From: CAWBRT01 sp963832785
GTDB lineage: Bacteria; Acidobacteriota; Terriglobia; Terriglobales; Acidobacteriaceae
Length of the DNA: 64,000 bases
Direction of reading: 5' to 3'
Assembly: GCA_963832785.1 (NCBI GenBank)
Contig: CAWHVF010000008.1
Span: 1 to 64,000, forward strand
A program made the translations under genes and the position numbers. Every line of letters starts with the position of its first letter. Positions within the stretch are counted from its first letter, which is position 1. The notes below the pieces were generated by a model, which did not search any database, was not told where the DNA came from, and was given only the letters and a program-made list of their open reading frames with translations. Positions 26,333 through 35,542 of the stretch are shown in pieces.

Positions 26333-28045
26333 CTAGTGCTTGACGCGCCGCTGGTGGGTGCTAGGTATCTTCATGTCTTCGCGATACTTGGCGACGGTTC
26401 GGCGGGTGACCTGGATGCCTTGCGATTGCAGTATGCGGGTGATCTGCTCGTCGGTAAGCGGGCGGGCCGGGTCCTCTTCTTCGATCAGCTTCTTGACCCG
26501 GCGCTTCAGTATCAGCAGCGAGGTGCCGCCGCCCTGCGGCCCGTTGACGCTCTCGCTGAAGAAGTAGCGCAGCTCGAAAACCCCCTGCGGGGTATGCACG
26601 TATTTGTTGGCCACCGCCCGACTTACGGTAGAAGGATGCACGCCGATCTCTTCGGCCACTTCCTTGATCATCATCGGCTTGAGCATGTCGATGCCATGGT
26701 CGAGGAAGTCGTGCTGCCGGCCGACGACAGCTTCGCAGACCTTGAGAATAGTTTGCCGGCGCTGCTCGATGTTCTTGATGAGCTGAATGGCCGACTTGTA
26801 GCGCTCCTTGACGTAGTTGCGCACTTCCTTTTCCGCCCCATCGCGGCTCAGCAGCTTACGGTAGCGGGGATTGAGGCGAAGCTGGGGCATGTCATCGTCA
26901 TTCATGACGATCAGGTACTCGTCCCCCTGCTTGACGAAAGCGACATCGGGCTCGATGAGGCGGGCTTCGCTCTTGTTGTAGCGCAGTCCGGGCTTGGGAT
27001 CGAGGGTGCGGATCAGCGTGTAGGCCTGCATGACGGCCTCGACGGGACGGCCCAGGGCCTTGGCGATTTCCTTGTACTGCTTATTCTGCAACTGGTGCAG
27101 GTGCCGGTCGACGATGGCCGCGGCATCGTCGAGCGCCTCGGCCTCCTGCGGATCGCTGCCGCGTTCTTCGTACTGATTACGGAGATCCTCCAGCTGTGAC
27201 AGCAGGCACTCGCGCAGATCGCGCGCCGCCACCCCGACCGGATCGAACTGCCGCACCAGATGGATGGCTTCGTGCAGGGCATCTATTCCAAAAAGCGCGT
27301 GGGAGGGCGACTCGGGTTTCTTAATCAGCTTGGGCCCGCCGCCATTCGGCACCATATTCTCCGAACCGCTTACCGTGTGGCCCGCTTCGGAGCTCGCGGG
27401 GTGATCCCCGGCGACTGCGGTGGTTGCGTCTGGCGTAGCGTATGCCTTCGCTTCAACCTCGCCCAGGGTTCCCTGCCCGTTGCCGTAGGCGATGTTTTCC
27501 TGCGCCGAAACCCAGGGATCAGCCATCGCCAACAGCTCCTCGTCGCTGGCCAGCAGGTAGCCGTCCTCGTTCAGATTGCCGATAACCAGTTCGGCGGCGG
27601 CCAGAACATCGTCCTTCAGATGCACGGAGCCGAGCTGCCACATCAGGTGATCGGTGAGGCTGGCCGGCTTGGACAGGAAATTCTCGAAAGAAGGCTTCTC
27701 GACGTTTTCGAAATCGGCGGAGCTGCGATAGCCGGGGTCGAGGTAGTCCTGGAAGAAGGAGCCGAAATCAATTTCGTCGAAGGGGTCGTGCTCGTCTTTC
27801 GGCTTCTGCTCCTCGCCGGCGGCGCTTTCCCGCTCCCGCTGCTCTTCCTTTCCCGCCACTTCGTCCAGGGTGGGAACGGCATCGATGTACTCATCGAGCA
27901 CGGGATTCTCAATGATTTCCGCGTTGATCATGTCCTTTAGCTCCAGTTTGTTGAGAGCCAGGACGCTGACCATCTGCACCAGACCAGGGGTCAGGATCTG
28001 CTTCTGGGAAACCTTGAGATTCAGCTTGGGCTGCAGCAATACCAT
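26333..28045 (-). CDS. rpoN: RNA polymerase sigma-54 factor
   Basis: 570 residues. Region I (LQPKLNLKVSQKQILTPGLVQMVSVLALNKLEL) is Gln/Leu-rich as usual; a long acidic region II (about 65-240) explains the size above the usual ~480; the core-binding domain follows, then the HTH (IGVHPSTVSRAVANKYVHTPQGVFELRYFF) and the C-terminal RpoN box TRRTVAKYRE that recognises -24 elements. Sigma-54 promoters need activator ATPases; none lies in this window. Gene order lptB, rpoN, hpf, rapZ is the widely conserved one. Confidence 0.96.
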   Translation of the reverse strand: MVLLQPKLNLKVSQKQILTPGLVQMVSVLALNKLELKDMINAEIIENPVLDEYIDAVPTLDEVAGKEEQRERESAAGEEQKPKDEHDPFDEIDFGSFFQDYLDPGYRSSADFENVEKPSFENFLSKPASLTDHLMWQLGSVHLKDDVLAAAELVIGNLNEDGYLLASDEELLAMADPWVSAQENIAYGNGQGTLGEVEAKAYATPDATTAVAGDHPASSEAGHTVSGSENMVPNGGGPKLIKKPESPSHALFGIDALHEAIHLVRQFDPVGVAARDLRECLLSQLEDLRNQYEERGSDPQEAEALDDAAAIVDRHLHQLQNKQYKEIAKALGRPVEAVMQAYTLIRTLDPKPGLRYNKSEARLIEPDVAFVKQGDEYLIVMNDDDMPQLRLNPRYRKLLSRDGAEKEVRNYVKERYKSAIQLIKNIEQRRQTILKVCEAVVGRQHDFLDHGIDMLKPMMIKEVAEEIGVHPSTVSRAVANKYVHTPQGVFELRYFFSESVNGPQGGGTSLLILKRRVKKLIEEEDPARPLTDEQITRILQSQGIQVTRRTVAKYREDMKIPSTHQRRVKH

Positions 28046-28187
28046 GATTAAGTTGAGTTGTGCGGGAAAATCTCCCGCTTATGATTCTAAACCAGAAGCT
28101 TTCGAGAGGCGTTGAAAAAAGCGCGATTAATCGGCTGCCGACACTTGTGTGGGCGGGCGGTGGAAGCTTGTGCCCAGTATTTTTGTC

Positions 28188-28916
28188 TTATACGAGAGAA
28201 AAACTTTCTCCTAGATAGACACGCCTGACCTCAGGGTTGTTGCCGAGCTCTTCGGGCGTTCCGGCGGCGAATATGCGGCCCTCGTTGATGATGTAGGCGC
28301 GATCGGTGACGGAAAGGGTCTCGCGCACGTTGTGATCGGTGATCAGGATTCCGATGCCGTTGTTCTTGAGCCCGCAGATGATCTTCTGCAGATCGAGCAC
28401 GGCGATGGGATCGATGCCGGAGAAGGGCTCGTCCAGCAGAATGAAAGTCGGAGTGATGCAGAGTGAGCGGGCGATCTCAACCCGCCGCCGCTCGCCTCCG
28501 GAGAGCGCGTAGCCGCGGTTGCGCCGGATGTGCCCGAGACCGAGCTGGTCGATCAACGACTCCATCTTGGCCCGGCGCTCCGGCCAGGTGATGGGCTGGG
28601 TTTCGAGCACGGCCAGGATGTTTTCTTCCACCGTCAGCTTGCGGAAGACCGAGGCCTCCTGCGGCAGATAGCTGATGCCGTAGTTGCGCGCCCGCAGATA
28701 CATGGGCACGGCGGTAATGTCTTCCCCATCCGCCAGCACCCTTCCGGTTTCCGGGGCGGTGAGGCCGACCACCATGTAAAAGGTTGTGGTCTTACCGGCG
28801 CCGTTGGGGCCCAGCAGTCCCACCACTTCGCCGCGGTTGACGTAAAGCGAGACGGCGTCCACCACGCGGCGGCCGCGGTAACTCTTGCCAACATTTTCTG
28901 CCGAAAGGGTCTGCAT
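28188..28916 (-). CDS. lptB: LPS export ABC transporter ATP-binding protein LptB
   Basis: 242 residues. ATPase that drives extraction of lipopolysaccharide from the inner membrane, working with LptF/LptG (not in this window). Walker A GPNGAGKTTTFYMVVGL, signature LSGGERRRVEIARSL, Walker B FILLDEPFSGIDPIAV and the His switch LITDHNVRETL. The start ATG overlaps the TGA of the upstream LptC/LptA-like gene (TGATG), indicating coupled expression. Confidence 0.96.
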   Translation of the reverse strand: MQTLSAENVGKSYRGRRVVDAVSLYVNRGEVVGLLGPNGAGKTTTFYMVVGLTAPETGRVLADGEDITAVPMYLRARNYGISYLPQEASVFRKLTVEENILAVLETQPITWPERRAKMESLIDQLGLGHIRRNRGYALSGGERRRVEIARSLCITPTFILLDEPFSGIDPIAVLDLQKIICGLKNNGIGILITDHNVRETLSVTDRAYIINEGRIFAAGTPEELGNNPEVRRVYLGESFSLV

Positions 28917-31225
28917 CAGCGGATTATGCGCGTGCGGGTGACGGTGCGGGAAGACCCATCGCTATCCACGAGGACTCTATCATCGCGGCTGTAGAAGGTC
29001 AACGAATCGCCCCGCACGGTGCCGCGCTGGGGGTCGGCCAGCAGGGGCGGGCCGCCGGTCAACACGAACTTCTCCTCGGCGGCCGTGTAGACCAGCTTCT
29101 CTCCGCGGGCGTTGCGCTCCTGCTGGCGCACGTTGACGTTCCCCACGGCGATGATGTGGTCCAGGCGGCTGGGAGTAGCCAGCGAGCGGGTTCGTTTTTC
29201 GCCCGCCTCGGCCAGCAGGACATCGGCGCTGCTGGCGGTGATGGTGAGCCCTTCGCCCCTGGCCGCCACGCCTCCGGTGTAACGGGCGCGGCGCTCCGAA
29301 TCGTTGTAGACCAGCCGCGCCGCGTTCACGACTACGGTGGTGGTCTTTCCATTCTTCCCCACCTGCACGAAGACGCTGGTCACCGGCTGGCGGGCAGTGC
29401 CCTCGGCTACCAGGGCACGGTTGGGCTGGTCGAATTCGATGGCCGGGGCCTCGAGCACGTCAGCGCCCTGCCAGAGCCGCGCGTCTCCGGTATAGCGCGC
29501 CAGCCCGGATTGCCTTTGCAGGCTGGCGGCGGCGGCGGTGACGTGCACCGGATCGGCGGTGGCCAGAATGGCTCCGCCGGCGTTGGGCTGCAATTCGCTG
29601 TAAGTGGTTTTGACCGTGCCCTGGGCAAAGGCATCGCCGCTGCGCCGCTCGATGCGCACATGGTTGGCGGTGAGCGTCATGCCGCCGTCGACAATGCGCG
29701 GCGAACCGCTCAGCGCGATGGCGTCGCTCTCAGGCGTGTAGCGGGCGCGATCGGCATAGGCAAAGCGTCCGCCCGGCCCAAAGGGCGGATTCTTTCCTTG
29801 GGGCTCGTTGTAGCGGAAATTCCCGTCCTGCCGGATCTCGGTGAGGCCGCCGCCAGGGGCAAATTGCGCCACTACCGAGTCGCTGGTGCTCACCTTGTCC
29901 GGCTGCCCGGGAACAACGGAGGTGACCTTGGCGCCGGGCTGGCCGCGCACCCGCTCCAGCCGGTTGTCTTCGAAGTCGGCCTGCATGCGGGCGGCCGTGA
30001 CCACCGTGTGCTCGCCGGGAACCGACGGCCGCGCCGGAGTGATCAGCACCTGGGCGGGCCCGACGCTTTCCGCACGCGAAACCAGGCGGCCGTCTTTGAG
30101 GTGCAAATCAGCCGCTGCGCAGGTTATCTCGACCGTTTCCTGGCTTCTGCCAGCTTCGGACGCGCCGGAAACAGGCTTGCCGGTGAGCGCCTGGGCGGAG
30201 TCGCGCTGCATGCGCACGCCCTCGGAAGCGTGCACCAGCAGCGGGCGATTCTGCGCCGCGAAGTCAACGATGACGCGTCCGGCGGTAGTTGTGGCGGCAT
30301 TGGCGCCACGGGTTTCGATCTGCACTCCGCCGCCGAAGACGGCCCGCTCAAGCTGGTTTTTCTCCCCCATCATCATCTCGGCCCAGGGAGATCGCAGGGT
30401 GCCTCCGTTAGGACCCTCGCCGGTGAGGCGCACGTTTCCGCTGGCGATCACTTTTTGCAGATCGTTGTTCGTGGTCAGCAGCAGCTCTGCCCGGTCGGAT
30501 TCAAAATCCCGCCCCGGCTGTTGCATGCGCGCGCTGGAGAGAACGATTTCCCGCGGCTCCTTGGTGATGACGCCGTGCGCCGCCTGCACCGTGGTATGCT
30601 CCCGGTCGTTGACCCTGATCGCGACCTGGGAATCGAGCACCAGCTCGTTTTGCCGCGTGTCGTAGGTCGCGCCCACCGCCGAGCCCTGGCCCTGGGCCAC
30701 GCGAAATTGCAAGGGCTCAGACGTGTGCGCCACTCCACTTTTCTGGTTGAAGACCAGCCCGCTGGTCTTCAGGTGAATGGGATTGCGCAACTCGCGTGGA
30801 GGCGCCTGGTCGGGCTGCTGGGGCCCGCCGGTGTTTCCTTCCAGATCAATCTGGACTTCGCCCTTGGCGGAAACAGTTCCGGCCCTGGGGTCGTAGAGGA
30901 AATCGGAGCCGTAGATCTGGTCGAAGCGGGTTCCCTCGCGGCCGTAAACCACGATGGTGACATCTTGCAACCGGGCCCGCCCGCCCTCGGCATACTGAAT
31001 GGCGCTGGCCGCCCGAATGGTGAACAGGGTGCGCCCGCCCTCCGATTTGGACAGCGTGAATCCTTGTGTGCTCTGCTGGATATCCACCCCGAGCTTCTGC
31101 GGCAGCCGGCGCATAAAGCTCCGCGTCTGCAGGCGGGCGTAGAAGTAAAAGCCGGCAACCACGGCCACTACCAGCATGGCCAGCACGGCAAACCAGACGC
31201 GCAGACGCGGAATCGAGAGGGGCAT
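28916..31225 (-). CDS. Large LptC/LptA (OstA-like) LPS transport protein
   Basis: 769 residues. An N-terminal membrane anchor (about 10-30) precedes an LptC-like segment (FTLSKSEGGRTLFTIRAASA, LQDVTIVVYG, YDPRAGTVSAKGEVQIDL), followed by several OstA/LptA-type beta-jellyroll repeats (for example ILATADPVHVTAAAASL and TITASSADVLLAEAG) to the C-terminus. LptC and LptA are normally ~190-residue separate proteins that form the periplasmic bridge for LPS. Here they seem to be joined in one long chain, which would make an anchored bridge. It is directly coupled with lptB. Confidence 0.82.
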   Translation of the reverse strand: MPLSIPRLRVWFAVLAMLVVAVVAGFYFYARLQTRSFMRRLPQKLGVDIQQSTQGFTLSKSEGGRTLFTIRAASAIQYAEGGRARLQDVTIVVYGREGTRFDQIYGSDFLYDPRAGTVSAKGEVQIDLEGNTGGPQQPDQAPPRELRNPIHLKTSGLVFNQKSGVAHTSEPLQFRVAQGQGSAVGATYDTRQNELVLDSQVAIRVNDREHTTVQAAHGVITKEPREIVLSSARMQQPGRDFESDRAELLLTTNNDLQKVIASGNVRLTGEGPNGGTLRSPWAEMMMGEKNQLERAVFGGGVQIETRGANAATTTAGRVIVDFAAQNRPLLVHASEGVRMQRDSAQALTGKPVSGASEAGRSQETVEITCAAADLHLKDGRLVSRAESVGPAQVLITPARPSVPGEHTVVTAARMQADFEDNRLERVRGQPGAKVTSVVPGQPDKVSTSDSVVAQFAPGGGLTEIRQDGNFRYNEPQGKNPPFGPGGRFAYADRARYTPESDAIALSGSPRIVDGGMTLTANHVRIERRSGDAFAQGTVKTTYSELQPNAGGAILATADPVHVTAAAASLQRQSGLARYTGDARLWQGADVLEAPAIEFDQPNRALVAEGTARQPVTSVFVQVGKNGKTTTVVVNAARLVYNDSERRARYTGGVAARGEGLTITASSADVLLAEAGEKRTRSLATPSRLDHIIAVGNVNVRQQERNARGEKLVYTAAEEKFVLTGGPPLLADPQRGTVRGDSLTFYSRDDRVLVDSDGSSRTVTRTRIIR

Positions 31226-31269
31226 CTGCTTTCATCTTACCGGAGAGCCGGGTGGGGCGGAAATGGGAT

Positions 31270-31367
31270 AAGGTTTCAAGGTTCCAAAGTTTCAGGCTTT
31301 CAAAGTTTGTCGAGTTGTCGCATAAGCCATGTAACCTTGAAACTCTGAAACTTTGAAACCTTTGAAA
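31270..31367. repeat. Imperfect inverted repeat of TTTCAAAG-type units
   Basis: The left arm (31270-31305, GGTTTCAAGG-TTCCAAAGTTTCAG) and the right arm (31333-31367, CTGAAACTTTGAAACC) are reverse complements with a few mismatches; the short unit TTTCAAAG recurs within each arm. It fills the gap between the RDD gene and the LPS-transport gene and is markedly AT-richer than its surroundings. Confidence 0.6.
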
Positions 31368-31398
31368 GATTGGCGTGGGTGCAGGTAAAGAAAACGGA

Positions 31399-31974
31399 CT
31401 ATTTAGACCTGATAACCAGGGTTCCGGCGATCATGTCGTGCAGGCCCTGCTTGCGGGCATGGAAGACTGCCACGACGAATCCGGCCAGCAAAGCGAAGGT
31501 GGAAAGGAACTTGGCGTAGTAACGGCAGCTTGCCTGGTAGAAGCTGAGGCGCTCACCGTGAGCATCGCCGACCTTCAAGCTCAGCAGGCGCTTTCCGGGA
31601 GTGGCCTGGTGCACGGAGGACTCGGCCGCCGCGCAGTAAATCCAGAACCAGACGATCCACAGCAGCGCGACCGCGCTCCCCATAATGGCGCGGCTTTTGG
31701 ACTCGCTCAAGCCGATCTGGGAGTGGTACACCTCCATGATCCACATCAGCACAATGGCAATGGGAAACAAGAGGGCCGAGGCGAGAACTACATCGAAGAC
31801 GGCGGCAATGAAGCGGCGCCAGACAGGAGCACAAACGAAATCCTCGGCCGCGCTGTGGCTATGCTCGGCTGTGGCGGAGCTTTCCAGTCTCCCGCTACAG
31901 TGCGGGCACAGGGAAGCACCTTCGAGCAGCTCACTCCCGCAGCCCGAGCAGATCTTCACAGCAATACTGGACAT
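31399..31974 (-). CDS. RDD-family membrane protein with N-terminal zinc ribbon
   Basis: 191 residues. A zinc ribbon with CSGCG and CPHCS (residues 9-28) leads into an RDD domain: the first Arg-Asp pattern RRFIAAVFDVVLASALL, a second hydrophobic segment around residues 100-115, and TPGKRLLSLKV before the last helix. RDD proteins are small multi-pass membrane proteins, some with proposed ion-exchange roles; the substrate here is unknown. Stands upstream of the LPS transport genes on the same strand. Confidence 0.82.
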   Translation of the reverse strand: MSSIAVKICSGCGSELLEGASLCPHCSGRLESSATAEHSHSAAEDFVCAPVWRRFIAAVFDVVLASALLFPIAIVLMWIMEVYHSQIGLSESKSRAIMGSAVALLWIVWFWIYCAAAESSVHQATPGKRLLSLKVGDAHGERLSFYQASCRYYAKFLSTFALLAGFVVAVFHARKQGLHDMIAGTLVIRSK

Positions 31975-32171
31975 ACGCGTGGACTATATCACAATCAGAC
32001 TAGCTGACGAGCCCAGGGGCTTGCGAAATACCATGAACGTGCCAATTCCAACTACCATGAACAAAACCACTGGACATCTTGCGTCCAAACCTCGCGTCCG
32101 CGCCTTAGCTTCGCTTCACTCCGCAAAGGTGGGATACGAGCGAAGAGCCCAGCCGTCCAGCGGTTGGATGC

Positions 32172-33605
32172 TCAGGGCAACTCGGCTCGTTGCATATAGC
32201 GCGCGATTTCCACCCGCCAGCCTAGCTGCTGCTGAATGGTTTGCCGCAGCGCCGCCGCCGCATCCGGTTCGCCGTGGACCAGGTATGTAATCTCGGGCTG
32301 TTTCTTGAAGGTACGCAGCCAGTGTAGCATCTCGGCGGCGTCGGCGTGATCGCTGAACTGCTCCAGGGCGGCCACCTGCGCCCGCACGGGTATGATCTGG
32401 CCGAAAATCTTGACCTGCGGGGCTCCGTCCTTGATCTGGCGCCCGCGCGTGCCCATCGCCTGGAAGCCGATGAACAACACCAGGTTCTTGGGGTCGGGCA
32501 GACGCTGCAGCAGGTGATGCTGTATCCGTCCACCCATGGCCATGCCGTTGGAGGAAACGATTATGCAGGGATAGCGCGAATCGTTGATCTTCCTGGACTC
32601 GGCCACCGTTCGGGCGAAGTGGAAGTTGTCCCACTGAAAAGGCGAACCATACTTCTGGATGAGCCCACGCGTCTCCTCGTTGAACTCCTCCGAGTGCTTG
32701 AGGAACAGCTTGACCGCCTCGATGCCCATGGGCGAGTCGCTGAAGACCGGCAGGCGCGGAATCTCTCCCGCCTCCATCAGTTCCTTCAGCAGGAAGAGAA
32801 ACTTCTGGGTGCGCTCGACGGCGAAGGCGGGCACAATCACGCTGCCGCTGCGCTTGGCCGTCTCGCGAATCAGGCTGGCCAGTTGCGGCCGCGGATCGTC
32901 GGTGGGATGGGCGCGGTTGCCGTAGGTGGACTCCATCACCAGAATGTCGGGCGATTCCCCCTCCGTCGGGCCCGAGTGCAAGACGCGCCCGGGGGCTATC
33001 TGGCTGTCGAAGACTCGCCCCACGTCGCCGGTGAACAGGCATACGCGCTGGCGGCCGTTGCCGGCAAGTGTAACCTCGGTCATGGCCGCCCCGAGAATGT
33101 GCGCCGAGCGCACGAAGCGGAAGCTGATCTGCGGGCTGAGCGATACCGTCTGGCCGAACTCGACGGGCGAAAACTGGGCCAGGCAATCGCGCGCCTGCTC
33201 CAGGGTGTAGAGCGGCAGCGCGGGGTCGTGCTTGGAGGACTTCAGCGCATTGTGGTGGGCCGCATCTTCTTCCTGCAGGTAGCCGGAATCGGGCAGCAGA
33301 ATGCCGCAGAGATCGACCGTGGCCGGCGTGGCATAGATGCGCCCGCGATAACCCTCGGCCACCAGCCGCGGAATCCAGCCGCTGTGGTCGAGATGCGCGT
33401 GGGTGAGCGCTAGGGCGTCGATCTGGCGCGCCGGGACCGGCAGATCTTGCCAGTTCTTGAGCCGCCACTCCTTTGGACCTTGAAACAGGCCGCAATCGAG
33501 CAGGGTCTGAAAGCCGGCTTCACCGCCGCCGTTGGAATTACTGTTGATCAGATGCTTGGAACCGGTGACCGTCCCGGCCGCGCCCAGAAACTGGATATAA
33601 CTCAC
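32172..33605 (-). CDS. Beta-CASP metallo-beta-lactamase RNase
   Basis: 477 residues. N-terminal metallo-beta-lactamase fold with GAAGTVTGSKHLI and the zinc motif H69-A-H71-L-D73-H74, further ligands in FVRSAHILGAAM and DHADAAEML, and the beta-CASP insertion (MESTYGNRAHP, ERTQKFLFLL, KIFG). This group (YSH1/CPSF-73-like) cuts or trims RNA. No KH domain is seen. The gene is alone and is followed by 165 non-coding bases to the RDD gene. Confidence 0.9.
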   Translation of the reverse strand: MSYIQFLGAAGTVTGSKHLINSNSNGGGEAGFQTLLDCGLFQGPKEWRLKNWQDLPVPARQIDALALTHAHLDHSGWIPRLVAEGYRGRIYATPATVDLCGILLPDSGYLQEEDAAHHNALKSSKHDPALPLYTLEQARDCLAQFSPVEFGQTVSLSPQISFRFVRSAHILGAAMTEVTLAGNGRQRVCLFTGDVGRVFDSQIAPGRVLHSGPTEGESPDILVMESTYGNRAHPTDDPRPQLASLIRETAKRSGSVIVPAFAVERTQKFLFLLKELMEAGEIPRLPVFSDSPMGIEAVKLFLKHSEEFNEETRGLIQKYGSPFQWDNFHFARTVAESRKINDSRYPCIIVSSNGMAMGGRIQHHLLQRLPDPKNLVLFIGFQAMGTRGRQIKDGAPQVKIFGQIIPVRAQVAALEQFSDHADAAEMLHWLRTFKKQPEITYLVHGEPDAAAALRQTIQQQLGWRVEIARYMQRAELP

Positions 33606-33700
33606 GTATTCGCCTTCCTGCAGGTCCGAGCTTCAAGTCTAAGTTCGAACAGATATTCGCCGGTACCTAATCACTACACTACGCAAAGTTGTTCCCCATT

Positions 33701-35542
33701 CTACTTCGACGGGGCTCCGGTTCCGGATACATCTTTCTTGTTGTTCGAGTAGTCAAGCTCGGGCACGCTGCCGTCGTTGACCTCGGCGATGGCGGGCGGA
33801 CCTTGAATGGTGATTCGGATGATGGCTTTCGACTTTCCCGGAACCTGCACTCGCGCCAGGCGCGAATCATTATTGGCATCGCGCACAATGACCGGAACCT
33901 CGCTCCAGACCGGCGTCAGGTTCTCGACCGTGACGCTGACCACGTAGGTGTTTTTCAGGGTCTCGCGGGCGTTGGCCGCCTCGATGCGGAAGTCGGGCAG
34001 CCCCAGGTCGCGGTACACCCAGGAATCGAAAAACGCCTCCAGGTCCTTGCGCGGTGTGAATTGCGCTTCGATCAGGCTCTGCATGTAGGCGGGCTGGCGG
34101 TCCTGGGCGGGACGATAGCTGGCAATCGCCTTGCTCAGGGTACCGTCACCCACCATGTCGCGCAGCATCCACCAGACATACGCGGCCTTGCCGGAATAAA
34201 GCACCTCATCGTGGGTGTTGATGAGCGACTCTCGCTGTGTTCGTCCGACGTCGGGGCCGGCGGCAGGAGCGTCATCTGCGTTCTTCGGCGTGGATGCTGC
34301 GGCGGGTGCAGCAGCGTCCCGCTCAGTGGGGATCAGGGCCGGCAGAATCTTGCCCAGGAACTGGCTGGCTGCCGCCCTTCCGGCCTGGCGCTCGCGCACC
34401 AGGGCCTGCCCGAAGCGTGCCAGGCCCGCAGAAATCCAGGGGCGCGGCGAGGAGAAGCTAGCCTCGACCAGGCTGCGCGCCAGCAACAGCTCGCGCTCCT
34501 GCTCTGAGGCAGCAGACTGTAAAGACGTCAACAGCATAGTGCCGCTGGAAAACGGAGCGGCATCGGGATCGGTAAGCTCGACCAGTTCGGGCTTGCGCTT
34601 GAGCGGGCCGAACCAGTCGGCCAGCACGCGCTCGGCTTTCTCCGCGGCGGCAGCAAAATCCTGGGCGGCGGCCCCGTGCTCGGGGGCATGGAGTACGGTG
34701 AGCGCCGGACGCTCCAGCTTGACGAACTCGCCGAAAGCAAATACCGGCGTGGCGCCGGCGGAAAACTCCGCCCGCACTGTGGCGGCCTGCAGGCGCTCGC
34801 CCTTCGAAGAACTGAAGCCGGCTTCGGAGGCCTCGTTACCGGCCGCGCCCGTCGTGTGCCCGTTGGTGATGAGCGAAAGCTGGAGCACGCCGGAGCCGGA
34901 TGGGACCAGCGAAAAGGTCACCTGCAAGGGCGTCTTTTCATGGCGCTGCTTCCAGCGTTCCAGGGCGGCGAAGACCGTGGTGCCTTCGCTCAGGCTGACG
35001 GCCTCGATTGAAACCGGATACCAGGTAACGTAGCCCAGCCCGCGCACGGCGCCGAAGCGCTCGCCGATCTCGTCCCAGTCGCTGGCCCGGGCCACATCTT
35101 CCGGCGCGCCGATGCGGGTCAGGCGCCCGGAATCGCGGCTGATCTCACCCCCATAGCTCACCTGGAGCTTGAGGCTGCCGCGCGGCGGGACGGCCTCGGG
35201 CAGGTTGATAACGGCTTCTTCCAGCGCGCCGGTGTGGTCGATGTCCGAGGTGTAAGTCTGGGTGATGTAGGCGACCGGTTGCCCGCCAGCCAGCAGAATC
35301 TGCTTCCAAGTGAGCGAAGAGGAAATCTGCAGCGCCACTTGCTGCTGCGGCGCGGCGGAATCGTTGCGCAGATCCAGCGTGCCGCTGGCCTCGAAGTCGC
35401 CCTCGGCGGGTCGGATGTTCGCCCGCAGCGAATAGCTGGTAAAGGTAAAAGCGTTGCGGTCCAGCGCCCGCAGCGGCCCGGCCGCCAGCAGCAGCCATAA
35501 TCCGCAGAATGCAATCAGAAGCCGGTTGCCTGCTCGCTTCAT
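33701..35542 (-). CDS. M1 aminopeptidase-like protein lacking the zinc motif
   Basis: 613 residues with an N-terminal signal/anchor (LLIAFCGLWLLLAAGPLRA). The layout follows M1 peptidases: an N-terminal beta domain (YSLRANIRPAEGDFEASGTL), a central peptidase region, and a C-terminal part with CARF-like YMQSLIEAQFTPRKDLEAFFDSWVY. At the position of HEXXH the sequence reads ARSLVEASF (355-363), and WISAGLARF (369-377) stands where WLNEGFA is expected, so the zinc ligands are missing. I infer a secreted non-catalytic relative. Its start overlaps the rlmB stop by four bases, an unusual pairing. Confidence 0.75.
   Translation of the reverse strand: MKRAGNRLLIAFCGLWLLLAAGPLRALDRNAFTFTSYSLRANIRPAEGDFEASGTLDLRNDSAAPQQQVALQISSSLTWKQILLAGGQPVAYITQTYTSDIDHTGALEEAVINLPEAVPPRGSLKLQVSYGGEISRDSGRLTRIGAPEDVARASDWDEIGERFGAVRGLGYVTWYPVSIEAVSLSEGTTVFAALERWKQRHEKTPLQVTFSLVPSGSGVLQLSLITNGHTTGAAGNEASEAGFSSSKGERLQAATVRAEFSAGATPVFAFGEFVKLERPALTVLHAPEHGAAAQDFAAAAEKAERVLADWFGPLKRKPELVELTDPDAAPFSSGTMLLTSLQSAASEQERELLLARSLVEASFSSPRPWISAGLARFGQALVRERQAGRAAASQFLGKILPALIPTERDAAAPAAASTPKNADDAPAAGPDVGRTQRESLINTHDEVLYSGKAAYVWWMLRDMVGDGTLSKAIASYRPAQDRQPAYMQSLIEAQFTPRKDLEAFFDSWVYRDLGLPDFRIEAANARETLKNTYVVSVTVENLTPVWSEVPVIVRDANNDSRLARVQVPGKSKAIIRITIQGPPAIAEVNDGSVPELDYSNNKKDVSGTGAPSK

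Noticed and set aside
32116..33495. 459-residue ORF opposite in frame to the beta-CASP gene
   Set aside because: Shadow frame; low-complexity Ala/Arg composition, whereas the 32172-33605 frame has all MBL motifs.
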